A stretch of 64,000 nt of DNA from Arthrobacter sp. CDRTa11. GTDB taxonomy: Bacteria; Actinomycetota; Actinomycetes; Actinomycetales; Micrococcaceae. A program made the translations under genes and the position numbers. Numbering within the stretch: the first letter of the stretch is position 1; every line of letters begins with the position of its first letter. The stretch spans positions 3,534,001 through 3,598,000 of the forward strand of contig NZ_CP044532.1 in NCBI RefSeq assembly GCF_026427775.1, read 5' to 3'. Shown here piece by piece: positions 16,118 through 23,763 of the stretch. Under the pieces are notes generated by a model. That model saw nothing but the letters and a program-made list of their open reading frames with translations, had not been told where the DNA came from and did not search any database.

Positions 16118-17482
16118 TCAGCCGCTGTTCGACGTCGTTCCCGGGAACGCCGCATTCGACGAGCGCATGCGGCTGATCCAGATCGAGGTCGCCAGTGCCA
16201 GAACCACAACAAAGGTCCATGCCACGGCGGTGCCCTGGATGGGGCCGAAGGTAAGCGTGGAGGCTACGAGGACGAGCGCGGCAACACCAACTGCAGTGCC
16301 AAGTTGGGCACTGGTGTTGAGTATCCCTGAAGCGCTTCCCTCAAGATAGGCGGGGACGGAGGTTCCTATGCCGGTGCCGGCAACGGACGATATCCCCAGG
16401 CCAACCCCGGAAATGGCGGCTCCTGTCACGATTCCCCACCAGGTTCCATAACTAAGGACGAGAAACGCGCTTCCCATGGCGATGATGAGGAGACCCACTC
16501 CTGCCAGGCGACGGGCAGGTAACCGGTCCGCCAAAGGTTTGGAAATGCTGGATCCGACGATGACAGCGAGGCTGAAGGAAATAAGCGCCAGACCGGCTTG
16601 AACGGGGGTGGCTCCCAGCTGCTTTTGAAGGACCAGCGTTGCCAGGACCGTTATGGAGCTGGTTGTGGCCGTGTTAACAAAGGAAATGACTGTTCCCGCG
16701 CGAAGGTTCGATGAGGTAGCGGCTTCCCTTGGAATCAAGGGATCAGCTCCTCGACGCTGTTGGAAGTAAAACCCGGCCCCCAGCAGGGAGCCGAGCAGAA
16801 CAAGGCCGGCACCGGCAAGACGAAGGTTGGGGGTCTCAGCCAATGAGCCACCGGCGACCACACTCATAGTGCAGATGGTAAGCAGTGCCGCTCCAACGAC
16901 GTCGAGACGCTGGCCGCGCTTGTCCGGAGCCAATACGGGCACAACTGCCAAGATGCCAACGGCCAGGATGATTCCGATCGGCATATTCACCCAGAACAGC
17001 GCAGGCCATCCCCAGACTTGGGCCAGTACGCCGCCGACTAGGAAACCAGCTGCCCCGGCCGCGGCCCCGGATGCACTCCAAAGGGCCAGCGCCGACCGGC
17101 GGGAGCGTTCATCGCCTGAGACGTTGAGAAGCAACCGCAACGCAGAGGGAACCGAAAAGGCAGCAGCGGCGCCTTGAAGTGACCGGGCCGCGAGGAGTTG
17201 AACAATGTCCACGGACGTCGCACCGAGCACGGAAACCAGGGAGAACATAACTACCCCGATCAGGAGCATCCTGCGGTGCCCGTGCCGGTCCCCAAGGCGA
17301 GATCCCAAAACCAGAAGTCCGCCGAAGAACATTGCGTAAACAGTCACGATAAGCCCAGCAGCAGACTCAGGGGCATTGAGCCCGTCCAGGATGGAAGGGA
17401 TCGCTGTCGTCGTGCTCGTTACGCCGAGCACGTCAACGAACTGAACAAGGCAGAGGATGAACACTGCCAACCCGCGGCGCAT
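16118..17482 (-). CDS. Major facilitator superfamily transporter (DHA2-like)
   Basis: 454 residues with 12 to 14 membrane segments. Motif A (GSRLGDRHGHRRML) lies in the first cytoplasmic loop. Motif C-like glycine-rich sequence in the fifth segment (ASGAAAGAAGFLVGGVLA) points to a drug:proton antiporter of the DHA2 kind, as does FWVNMPIGIILAVGIL. Substrate is unknown. The gene stands alone between a lipoprotein gene and a divergent J-domain gene, with no linked regulator of the TetR or MarR type. By eye the DNA looks less GC-rich and less codon-biased than its neighbours; this is not measured. Confidence 0.9.
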   Translation of the reverse strand: MRRGLAVFILCLVQFVDVLGVTSTTTAIPSILDGLNAPESAAGLIVTVYAMFFGGLLVLGSRLGDRHGHRRMLLIGVVMFSLVSVLGATSVDIVQLLAARSLQGAAAAFSVPSALRLLLNVSGDERSRRSALALWSASGAAAGAAGFLVGGVLAQVWGWPALFWVNMPIGIILAVGILAVVPVLAPDKRGQRLDVVGAALLTICTMSVVAGGSLAETPNLRLAGAGLVLLGSLLGAGFYFQQRRGADPLIPREAATSSNLRAGTVISFVNTATTSSITVLATLVLQKQLGATPVQAGLALISFSLAVIVGSSISKPLADRLPARRLAGVGLLIIAMGSAFLVLSYGTWWGIVTGAAISGVGLGISSVAGTGIGTSVPAYLEGSASGILNTSAQLGTAVGVAALVLVASTLTFGPIQGTAVAWTFVVVLALATSIWISRMRSSNAAFPGTTSNSG

Positions 17483-17711
17483 GGCTTTAATCTATCGAGG
17501 CAGGTCCCAACGGACAGGCAGGTCTGCTAGCCCATCACGGCGGCCATGCCCTCTCATTCCAAGGAGCAGGACGCAAAAACCTCAGCACGTGGCGCTCCGT
17601 GTGCCCATGGGAACCACCAGTGCCTGCACAGTCGTTGTCTGGGCAGGCCGTTAAACTTGGCTCACCGGGCTGCCTGAAGTGGACTGGCCAGATCAACAAA
17701 AGGATGAGTGC

Positions 17712-18677
17712 TTGACCGAGAGCAGCAGCTCCCACTACCAGGTGCTCCGCGTCGCCGTGACAGCCACCGACAAGGAGATCAAGGTGGCCTACCGCCGGGC
17801 CGCCCGCAAGGCCCATCCCGATCATGGTGGCGACGCCGCTGCCTTCCGTCGGGTGACTGCAGCATATGAAACACTTATCGACCCCAAACGCAGAAGCGCT
17901 TACGACCGCTCCTATGCCGCGGGAACAGCCGGCAACGGTTCCGGCGGCGAGGGTACTGGAGCGCACTTTGACGCGCCGGCCGCGGGCAGTCATGCCTCGG
18001 CCACCGTCCACCGTCCCAATACTCCGCGCAACACCGCTGGTGACGCACCTGTTTACGTCCCGCCCTTTGACCCTGCGGCGTTTGATGCAGCCGGAACCGT
18101 CCCGCTGATACCCCTCAGCCAGGCAAGCCAGCAGGTGCATGGGATTCCGCGAAAGCGGGGAATTTTTGGGGCGGAGGCACGGATCCAGCGTGAGATGCGT
18201 ACCGTGCAGCTCATCAGCCGGCAGGTTCTGCCCGCAATTCCAGCGGCCCGCCTGATCAACGGGCTGCAGTCACCGGCGGACAACAGCCACATCGACCACG
18301 CCCTCCTTTCCGGCTACCGGCTCGCCATCATCGGTTCCATGCTCCTGCCAAAGGGCGCCTACGCCTGGGACGGGCAGGCCCTGCACCACGGCGGACGCTC
18401 CATCGCCCCGCCGCAGATGGCCCATGTAGTGCGCGCCATGCAGGAGATCTTTCCGGAGTTGAACGTCACCGGCTGGACAGTCATCCACAGCCCCGACGGG
18501 AACCTGCATGAGCCCGTCATCGATCGCCATCGGCGATCCGGCAGCAGCCATGAGATCGTCCAGGTGGTCAACGCAGCCGGACTGGTCCGCGGCCTCAAGC
18601 AGTTCCTGTCCTCTGGCCCCGCACCGAACACTGTGAACGTGCCCGTATTGGCACGGCTTTTGCGGGGCATGCACTGA
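17712..18677 (+). CDS. J-domain protein with degenerate NERD-like C-terminal domain
   Basis: 321 residues from TTG 17712 (AAAGGA site upstream; ATG 17679 is an alternative). Residues 6-70 form a DnaJ domain: HYQVLRVAVTATDKEIKVAY, the HPD motif in ARKAHPDHGGD, and YETLIDPKRRSAYDR. A Gly/Ala/Thr linker follows. The last 170 residues (EARIQREMRTVQLISRQVLP, SHIDHALLSGYRLAIIGSML, YAWDGQALHHGGR) resemble the NERD nuclease-related fold, but the usual D-x-K of its nuclease core reads IIGSM, so catalysis is unlikely. There is no zinc or C-terminal DnaJ domain, so it is not a general co-chaperone. It would recruit Hsp70 to some target; which is unknown. Confidence 0.78.
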   Translation: MTESSSSHYQVLRVAVTATDKEIKVAYRRAARKAHPDHGGDAAAFRRVTAAYETLIDPKRRSAYDRSYAAGTAGNGSGGEGTGAHFDAPAAGSHASATVHRPNTPRNTAGDAPVYVPPFDPAAFDAAGTVPLIPLSQASQQVHGIPRKRGIFGAEARIQREMRTVQLISRQVLPAIPAARLINGLQSPADNSHIDHALLSGYRLAIIGSMLLPKGAYAWDGQALHHGGRSIAPPQMAHVVRAMQEIFPELNVTGWTVIHSPDGNLHEPVIDRHRRSGSSHEIVQVVNAAGLVRGLKQFLSSGPAPNTVNVPVLARLLRGMH

Positions 18678-18706
18678 CTGCCTGAGCTGTTGATTAGGAT
18701 TGGACG

Positions 18707-19174
18707 GTGTTCCGTATCCTCTTCCATGCGCCCGAAATCCCCGGCAACACCGGCAACGCCATCCGGCTGGCAGCCATCACCGGCGCCGAACTCCATCTGG
18801 TGGAACCCCTTGGCTTTGATTTTTCAGATGCCAAACTCCGCCGGGCGGGTCTGGACTACCACGACCTTGCCGTGGTCACCGTCCACAAAACCATCGAGGA
18901 TGCCTGGCGGCACCTCGACCCGGAGCGGGTGTACGCGTTTACGTCTGACGGGCAGGCGAGCTACACGGACATCGAATACCGTCCCGGCGACGTCCTCATG
19001 TTCGGCCAGGAGTCCGTGGGGCTCCCGGAGCACCTCAAGCGCGATCCTCATGTCACCGCTACAGTCCGGCTCCCGATGCTTCCGTCACTGCGGTCGCTGA
19101 ATCTTGCCAATGCCGCTTCCATTGCGGTCTACGAAGCCTGGCGCCAGCAGGGGTTCGCCGGCGCGCAGACCTGA
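18707..19174 (+). CDS. trmL: tRNA (cytidine/uridine-34 2'-O)-methyltransferase TrmL
   Basis: 155 residues, the usual length for this SPOUT methyltransferase, which methylates the wobble ribose of leucine tRNAs. The GTG start at 18707 gives FRILFHAPEIPGNTGNAIRL, a family hallmark. The knot motifs are DVLMFGQESVGLPEHL and LPMLPSLRSLNLANAASIAV, complete and intact. The gene begins 29 bp after the J-domain gene stop, so it is probably cotranscribed. It is followed by a GC-rich hairpin. Confidence 0.93.
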   Translation: MFRILFHAPEIPGNTGNAIRLAAITGAELHLVEPLGFDFSDAKLRRAGLDYHDLAVVTVHKTIEDAWRHLDPERVYAFTSDGQASYTDIEYRPGDVLMFGQESVGLPEHLKRDPHVTATVRLPMLPSLRSLNLANAASIAVYEAWRQQGFAGAQT

Positions 19175-19181
19175 GGTCAGG

Positions 19182-19213
19182 CCGGCCGGCCGTGCCCACC
19201 GCAGGCCGGCCGG
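19182..19213 (+). terminator. GC-rich hairpin after trmL
   Basis: CCGGCCGGCC (19182-19191) pairs with GGCCGGCCGG (19204-19213) over a 12-base loop, eight bases after the trmL stop. There is no U-run. The arms are self-complementary too, so other pairings exist. A transcription end for the J-domain/trmL unit is the likely role. The rest of the gap to sigK (19214-19410) holds no gene I can support. Confidence 0.5.
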
Positions 19214-19410
19214 GAATTTCCTGGCGTCACCCATCCGGTCCTGCCTCAGTGCCGAATCCCTCTTGAGAACATTCCACGGTCGGCGAGGAGCGGCAGGTGA
19301 CCCCACTGGAGGCGGGACGGGGCACAGGCCCCCGGGGATTTACAGGTGCAGGCGGCGATACCGGTGAACGCGCCAAAGCGTCGCCGCCTGGAGACCTATG
19401 CTTGTTAGTG

Positions 19411-20019
19411 ATGGAAACTCCCAACGCGCCAAACTACGAGGCTCCGGCCGCCGTCACCGAATCAGCGGCTGACGTCAGCCAGCGCCTCGCCGGGCTGATC
19501 GGGCGCATCGCCGAGGGAGACCAGCAGGCGTTCGCTGAGTTCTACCGGCTCACGTCACGCCGGGTCTTCGGTATGGCCCGGCGGGTCCTGATCGACGCCG
19601 AACTCAGCGAGGACACCACCCAGGAGGTCTTCATCCAGGTCTGGCAAAACGCCGCAAAGTTCAATGCGGAGGCAGGCAGTCCGCTCTCGTGGCTGATGAC
19701 CATTGCGCACAGGCGGGCTGTGGATAAAGTACGCTCGTCGCAGTCGGCTACAGACCGGGAGGCCCGGTATGGTGCCAGTACGCAGGACATCGATCACGAC
19801 TCAGTCTCTGATGAAGTGGGCAGCAAACTCGAAGCTGAGGCTGTGGTCCGGTGCCTGGAAACGCTTACCGATACCCAGCAGGAGTCCGTTCGGCTTGCCT
19901 ACTACGGCGGCCTCACCTACCGGGAGGTCGCGGAACGGCTGAACGCCGCAGTGCCTACCATCAAGTCCCGCATCCGCGATGGACTGATCCGCTTGAAGAC
20001 ATGTCTGGGGGTGAGTTGA
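19411..20019 (+). CDS. sigK: ECF sigma factor, SigK type
   Basis: 202 residues. Sigma region 2 spans about residues 40-105 (QQAFAEFYRLTSRRVFGMAR, the core-binding TTQEVFIQVWQNAAKF, and SWLMTIAHRRAVDKVR). Region 4 is near the C-terminus (LAYYGGLTYREVAERLNAAV, SRIRDGLIRLKT). The partner gene one base downstream encodes an RskA-type anti-sigma factor, which supports the SigK assignment. Start is ATG 19411 or GTG 19408. No ribosome site stands at proper distance, and TATGCT at 19397-19402 would place transcription start at the start codon, so a leaderless message is possible. Confidence 0.88.
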   Translation: METPNAPNYEAPAAVTESAADVSQRLAGLIGRIAEGDQQAFAEFYRLTSRRVFGMARRVLIDAELSEDTTQEVFIQVWQNAAKFNAEAGSPLSWLMTIAHRRAVDKVRSSQSATDREARYGASTQDIDHDSVSDEVGSKLEAEAVVRCLETLTDTQQESVRLAYYGGLTYREVAERLNAAVPTIKSRIRDGLIRLKTCLGVS

Positions 20020-20020
20020 G

Positions 20021-20890
20021 ATGACAGAAATGAACAATCACGACGGCGCCCGGCGCCCCGGCTCTTTCGGGGACACCGTTGCCACTGACCTGGCCTCGGG
20101 CCGGGCGGTGGATTTGGCCGAGTTGTATGCGCTGGATGCCTTGACCCAGGACGAACGCTCAGCCATTGAGCAGTACATCGACGCCGCACCCGAGCAGGAG
20201 CGCAACGCCTTCCAGGAACGGGTCCGCCAAACCAGGGAAGCCCTGGCGGTCACCTTTACGGCCGAGGAAGAGCCTCCCGCTGACCTCTTCTCACGCATCG
20301 TTTCGCAGTTGCCGGCCCAGCAACAGCCGCCGCAAGCTCCGGCTCCTGTTGACCTTAGTGCTGCGCCGCTGCCCGCAGTGGCCGACGGCTCCATGGCCAG
20401 CGACGAACTGTCCGCGGCCAGGCAACGCCGGGAAGAACGACGCCGGATGGCCGGGCCACGCCGCTGGCTTGCGGGCATTGCCGCCGCGGCGTTCCTGGCG
20501 CTGGGCGGGGTGGGCGTCGGTGCGTACATTGCCGACCAAAATGATCCGCTGAACCAGGTGGTCCGGGCTGAAGATGTCCGCGAAGCCTCCGTTGACGTCT
20601 CCGGCGGCGGGACGGCCACACTGTTGATCTCGTCCTCGAAGGATGCAGCTGTAGTCAAGATGAACGGTGTACCGGCGCCTCCGGCAGGCAAGGTGTACCA
20701 GATGTGGCTGATTCCCAAAGACGGCTCCGCACCCGTCTCTCAAGGCCTGATGGACGAAGAGGCACTGTCCAAGCCGGCAGTCGTGAAGGGAATCGCGTCC
20801 GCCACGGCACTGGGCATCACGGTGGAACCCGCCGGCGGCTCCGGCGTCCCCACCTCCCCCACAGTGGCCACTGCTGAGCTGGGCGCCTGA
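20021..20890 (+). CDS. rskA: RskA-type anti-sigma-K factor
   Basis: 289 residues. The cytoplasmic N-terminal anti-sigma domain contains LAELYALDALTQDERSAIEQ, typical of RskA. A single membrane helix (WLAGIAAAAFLALGGVGVGA) lies near residues 147-167, preceded by a basic stretch (RQRREERRRMAGPRR). The extracellular RskA domain follows with VKMNGVPAPPAGKVYQMWLI. Such proteins hold the sigma factor at the membrane until regulated proteolysis frees it. The start lies one base after the sigK stop, so the two are coupled. Confidence 0.92.
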   Translation: MTEMNNHDGARRPGSFGDTVATDLASGRAVDLAELYALDALTQDERSAIEQYIDAAPEQERNAFQERVRQTREALAVTFTAEEEPPADLFSRIVSQLPAQQQPPQAPAPVDLSAAPLPAVADGSMASDELSAARQRREERRRMAGPRRWLAGIAAAAFLALGGVGVGAYIADQNDPLNQVVRAEDVREASVDVSGGGTATLLISSSKDAAVVKMNGVPAPPAGKVYQMWLIPKDGSAPVSQGLMDEEALSKPAVVKGIASATALGITVEPAGGSGVPTSPTVATAELGA

Positions 20891-20956
20891 CACCTGTGCG
20901 GTGCGTAGCCACCTCAAAGCCATGAACAGGCTCACGGCTCATCGCTGGCTCCCTAA

Positions 20957-21733
20957 TTAGAAGCCGGCGATGGTCCCCGGACCGTTGACCGCAACGACGT
21001 GGAAGGCCTCAGCGCTTCGGCCCTCGGGCAGGCCCGCGCGCTTTGCACCGGCGATCATTCCGTCTTTGACTGCCGCTTCCATGGCAGCAACGTCCGGGTG
21101 CTGGCTGACGTGCACGTGGATGGCCTCAAGCTTGCTGCCCACGTGGTCCGTGACGTCAACAAAGTGGTTTTCACGCTCCTCCGGCCCTGCATACAGCCAC
21201 AGCCAGGGCAACTTGTAGGCCGCCAGCCCGCTTTCGGCAAGCTCTGGATAGGCGAAAGGGTTCTCCACGGCGGGGTAGACGGCACGGGTCACGGCCTCCC
21301 CCACCGCCAGGTGGTCCGGGTGGCTCTTTTGGATCCGTTTCCAGTTCCGCTCGGGGTGCATGGACAGCACAACGTCCGGCCGGATTTCGCGGATCAGCTT
21401 CACAACTCCACGCATCACCTGGTGGTTCGGCTCCAGGTACCCGTCGCGTTCGTGCAAATAGTGGATGTCCGTTACACCCACCAGTGCTGCGGCGCGCTCC
21501 TGTTCGGCAGCCCTCATGGCGATGATCCTGGCCCGGTGGGCAGGGTCGAAGCCACCGGCATCGCCGTCGGTCATGATGCAGTAGCTGACCTGTACACCGG
21601 CCGACGTCCAGGCAGCGATGGTGCCGGCGGCGCCGAAGTCGATGTCGTCAGGATGGGCCGCGAAACAGAGCACCCGCTCAATCCGGTGAATTGCCGGATT
21701 GAACGGGCTCTGCGAAACAGTGAGATCAGGCAA
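20957..21733 (-). CDS. PIG-L family deacetylase (LmbE-like)
   Basis: 258 residues. TTG 21733 is the start, with an AAGG site six bases upstream. The zinc-site motif AHPDD (CFAAHPDDIDFGAAGTIA) and the second HPDH element (QKSHPDHLAVGEAV) are both intact. The family removes acetyl groups from GlcNAc-linked substrates; in actinobacteria it includes the mycothiol enzymes MshB and Mca. Which substrate applies here is not clear, as the protein is shorter than Mca. It starts two bases after the etfA stop, so it is cotranscribed with etfBA. Confidence 0.88.
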   Translation of the reverse strand: MPDLTVSQSPFNPAIHRIERVLCFAAHPDDIDFGAAGTIAAWTSAGVQVSYCIMTDGDAGGFDPAHRARIIAMRAAEQERAAALVGVTDIHYLHERDGYLEPNHQVMRGVVKLIREIRPDVVLSMHPERNWKRIQKSHPDHLAVGEAVTRAVYPAVENPFAYPELAESGLAAYKLPWLWLYAGPEERENHFVDVTDHVGSKLEAIHVHVSQHPDVAAMEAAVKDGMIAGAKRAGLPEGRSAEAFHVVAVNGPGTIAGF

Positions 21734-21735
21734 GG

Positions 21736-22689
21736 TCAGCCTTTTCGCCGCTTGATCTCTTCCGTGGCCTGGGGAAGGACGTCAAACAAATCCCCGATGA
21801 TGCCAAAATCGGCGATCTCGAAGACCGGTGATTCTGCATCCTTGTTCACAGCCACGATAACCTTGGCCGTCTGCATGCCGGCCTTCTGCTGGATCGCCCC
21901 CGAAATGCCGGCGGAAATGTAGAGCTGGGGGGAAACGGTCTTGCCCGTCTGTCCCACCTGGGCGTCATGGCTGATCCAGCCGGCATCGGTGGCGGCACGG
22001 GAAGCTCCCACGGCAGCGCCCAAGGCGTCGGCCAGCTGTTCCACAGGGCCAAAATCGCCGTCCAGGCCACGTCCGCCGGCCACGACGATCCGTGCATCGG
22101 TCAGGTCCGGGCGGCCGCTGGCAACCTTCTGCCGGCGTTCCGTAACGCGGGCCGCGGCGGCGGTGCTGTCAGCCGGGACCTCAACGATGACGGTTTCCGG
22201 GGCACTGGGAACAGCAGAGGGTTCCGGCGTCACATTGTTGGCTTTCACCGTCAGCACTGACACGGCGGTGGTGGCCTTCGCTGCTGTGTTGTAGGAGCCT
22301 GCCAGCACGGATTTGTGGGCTGTCCCATCGGCGTCAACTGCCACGACATCGGTGATGACGCCTGCGTTCAGCCGGACTCCCAGGCGTGCGGCAATTTCCT
22401 TGCCCTCCGGCGAGTTGTCCAGGAGGACGGTGCCGGCACCCGTTTCAGCGGCTGCGGCCGCGAGGTAGGCAGCCTTCGGAGCCACGAGGTAATCGTCCAG
22501 GTCCTGGGCGGACGGCCGGAGAATTTTGCCGGCCCCATACTCGGCGAGCGTGGCGGCGACGCCATCGTGCAGTTCGCCGTTCAACGCGACGGCTGTCTCG
22601 CCGAGGGACCGGCCGAGCGTCAGGAGTTCCAGGTTGCTCTTCTTCAGGGCATCGCCCGGGTTGTCAATGAATACAAGTACGTTTGCCAT
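21736..22689 (-). CDS. etfA: Electron transfer flavoprotein alpha subunit
   Basis: 317 residues from ATG 22687-22689 (MANVLVFIDNPGDALKKSN); longer in-frame readings lack similarity. The C-terminal FAD domain has the ETF-alpha signature (VVAGGRGLDGDFGPVEQLAD, SRAATDAGWISHDAQVGQTG, YISAGISGAIQQKAGM). With EtfB it forms a soluble dimer passing electrons from acyl-CoA and other dehydrogenases to the respiratory chain. It lies 14 bp after etfB and just before the PIG-L gene. Confidence 0.95.
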   Translation of the reverse strand: MANVLVFIDNPGDALKKSNLELLTLGRSLGETAVALNGELHDGVAATLAEYGAGKILRPSAQDLDDYLVAPKAAYLAAAAAETGAGTVLLDNSPEGKEIAARLGVRLNAGVITDVVAVDADGTAHKSVLAGSYNTAAKATTAVSVLTVKANNVTPEPSAVPSAPETVIVEVPADSTAAAARVTERRQKVASGRPDLTDARIVVAGGRGLDGDFGPVEQLADALGAAVGASRAATDAGWISHDAQVGQTGKTVSPQLYISAGISGAIQQKAGMQTAKVIVAVNKDAESPVFEIADFGIIGDLFDVLPQATEEIKRRKG

Positions 22690-22703
22690 GTCTGTGATCC
22701 CTC

Positions 22704-23504
22704 TTAGAGCAGCTTCTGGGCGGCCAGGAAGTCGACGAGCTTGATGCCGGCGTCGCCCTCGTCCGTGATGATGGTTCCTGCGGTGCGCGGCGGGCGTTCC
22801 TCCGCTGACGTCACTCTGGTCCATGACCCGGCGTGGCCCACCTGCGCGGGATCGACCCCGATGTCAGACAGGGAGAGGGTGGTGATGGTCTTGCGCTTGG
22901 CGGCGATGATGCCCTTGAAGTTGGGGTAGCGGGGCTCGTTGATCTGGTCGGTTACGGACACCACGGCAGGCAGCGGCGCCTCCACGGTCTCGGAGTAAGT
23001 ATCGGCGTCGCGGCGGGCGGTGAGCCGGCCGCCGTCGACCTCGAGGGAAGATGCGAAGGTCACCTGCGGAAGGCCCAGGCGTTCTGCCAGCTGTGCGGGC
23101 ACCAGCGATGTTTCGCCGTCGGTGGAAGCCATCCCCGTGAGGACAAGGTCAACGGGTGCATCAGCGCCCAGGTGGCGGATCGCGGCGGCGATCGCCAGCG
23201 ATGTGGCGGCCGCGTCCGAGCCGGCGAGCGCGTCGTCTGTGAGGTGCACGCCTTCGGTGGCGCCCATCTGCAGCGACTTCTTCACCGCGTTCACTGCCCC
23301 CGACGGTCCCATGCTGAGGGCGATGACCTGGTTGCCGGCTTTGCTTCCGCCGCGGGCTTCGGCCAGCTGCAGTGCGGCCTCCAGGGCGTACTCGTCCAGC
23401 TCCGACAGGATACTTTCGCTGCGGTCCGTGGTGTAGCCCTCCCCGTTGAGGTGACGGTCAAACTGGGCGTCCGGTACATGCTTGACCAGGACGATGATCT
23501 TCAA
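22704..23504 (-). CDS. etfB: Electron transfer flavoprotein beta subunit
   Basis: 266 residues from the TTG at 23502-23504 (LKIIVLVKHVPDAQFDRHL); a GGAG ribosome site sits six bases upstream inside an alternative GTG start at 23516. The AMP-binding ETF-beta pattern is complete (ALSMGPSGAVNAVKKSLQMG, DLVLTGMASTDGETSLVPAQ, VTDQINEPRYPNFKGIIAAK). It forms the EtfAB dimer and heads the etfB-etfA-PIG-L operon. The 259-bp gap to htrA holds the promoter and the htrA terminator. Confidence 0.95.
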   Translation of the reverse strand: MKIIVLVKHVPDAQFDRHLNGEGYTTDRSESILSELDEYALEAALQLAEARGGSKAGNQVIALSMGPSGAVNAVKKSLQMGATEGVHLTDDALAGSDAAATSLAIAAAIRHLGADAPVDLVLTGMASTDGETSLVPAQLAERLGLPQVTFASSLEVDGGRLTARRDADTYSETVEAPLPAVVSVTDQINEPRYPNFKGIIAAKRKTITTLSLSDIGVDPAQVGHAGSWTRVTSAEERPPRTAGTIITDEGDAGIKLVDFLAAQKLL

Positions 23505-23687
23505 TGTCTTCTCCACTGTATTTACAGCAGCCTTCCATGCTTGTGGATAGCCAGCCGGGTGAGGTCATGGCCGCGGAACGCCCGGGGTACGGGTAGCTCC
23601 TAGCTAACCATATAGGCGCGCCCCGGCGCCGCCTGCGTTAACGCCTGTGTCAGGCGCCAGCCGCCCGGCAGGCCACCACGCACACAC

Positions 23688-23730
23688 GACGACGGCGGAG
23701 GCACCGTTTCGGGTGGCCTCCGCCGTCGTC
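23688..23730 (-). terminator. Hairpin after htrA
   Basis: A perfect 15-bp stem: GACGACGGCGGAGGC (23688-23702) with GCCTCCGCCGTCGTC (23716-23730), 13-base loop. It lies 34 bp beyond the htrA stop on the minus strand and upstream of etfB. No strong U-run follows. The position suggests it ends htrA transcription. Confidence 0.7.
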
Positions 23731-23763
23731 GGAACTTCCTTCTTGTGGGGTTCCGTTCCGCTG

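Noticed and set aside
16118..17482. MFS gene considered as a transferred element
   Set aside because: Base use looks slightly different by eye, but there are no repeats, integrase, tRNA site or other mobile-element marks, and no measurement was possible.
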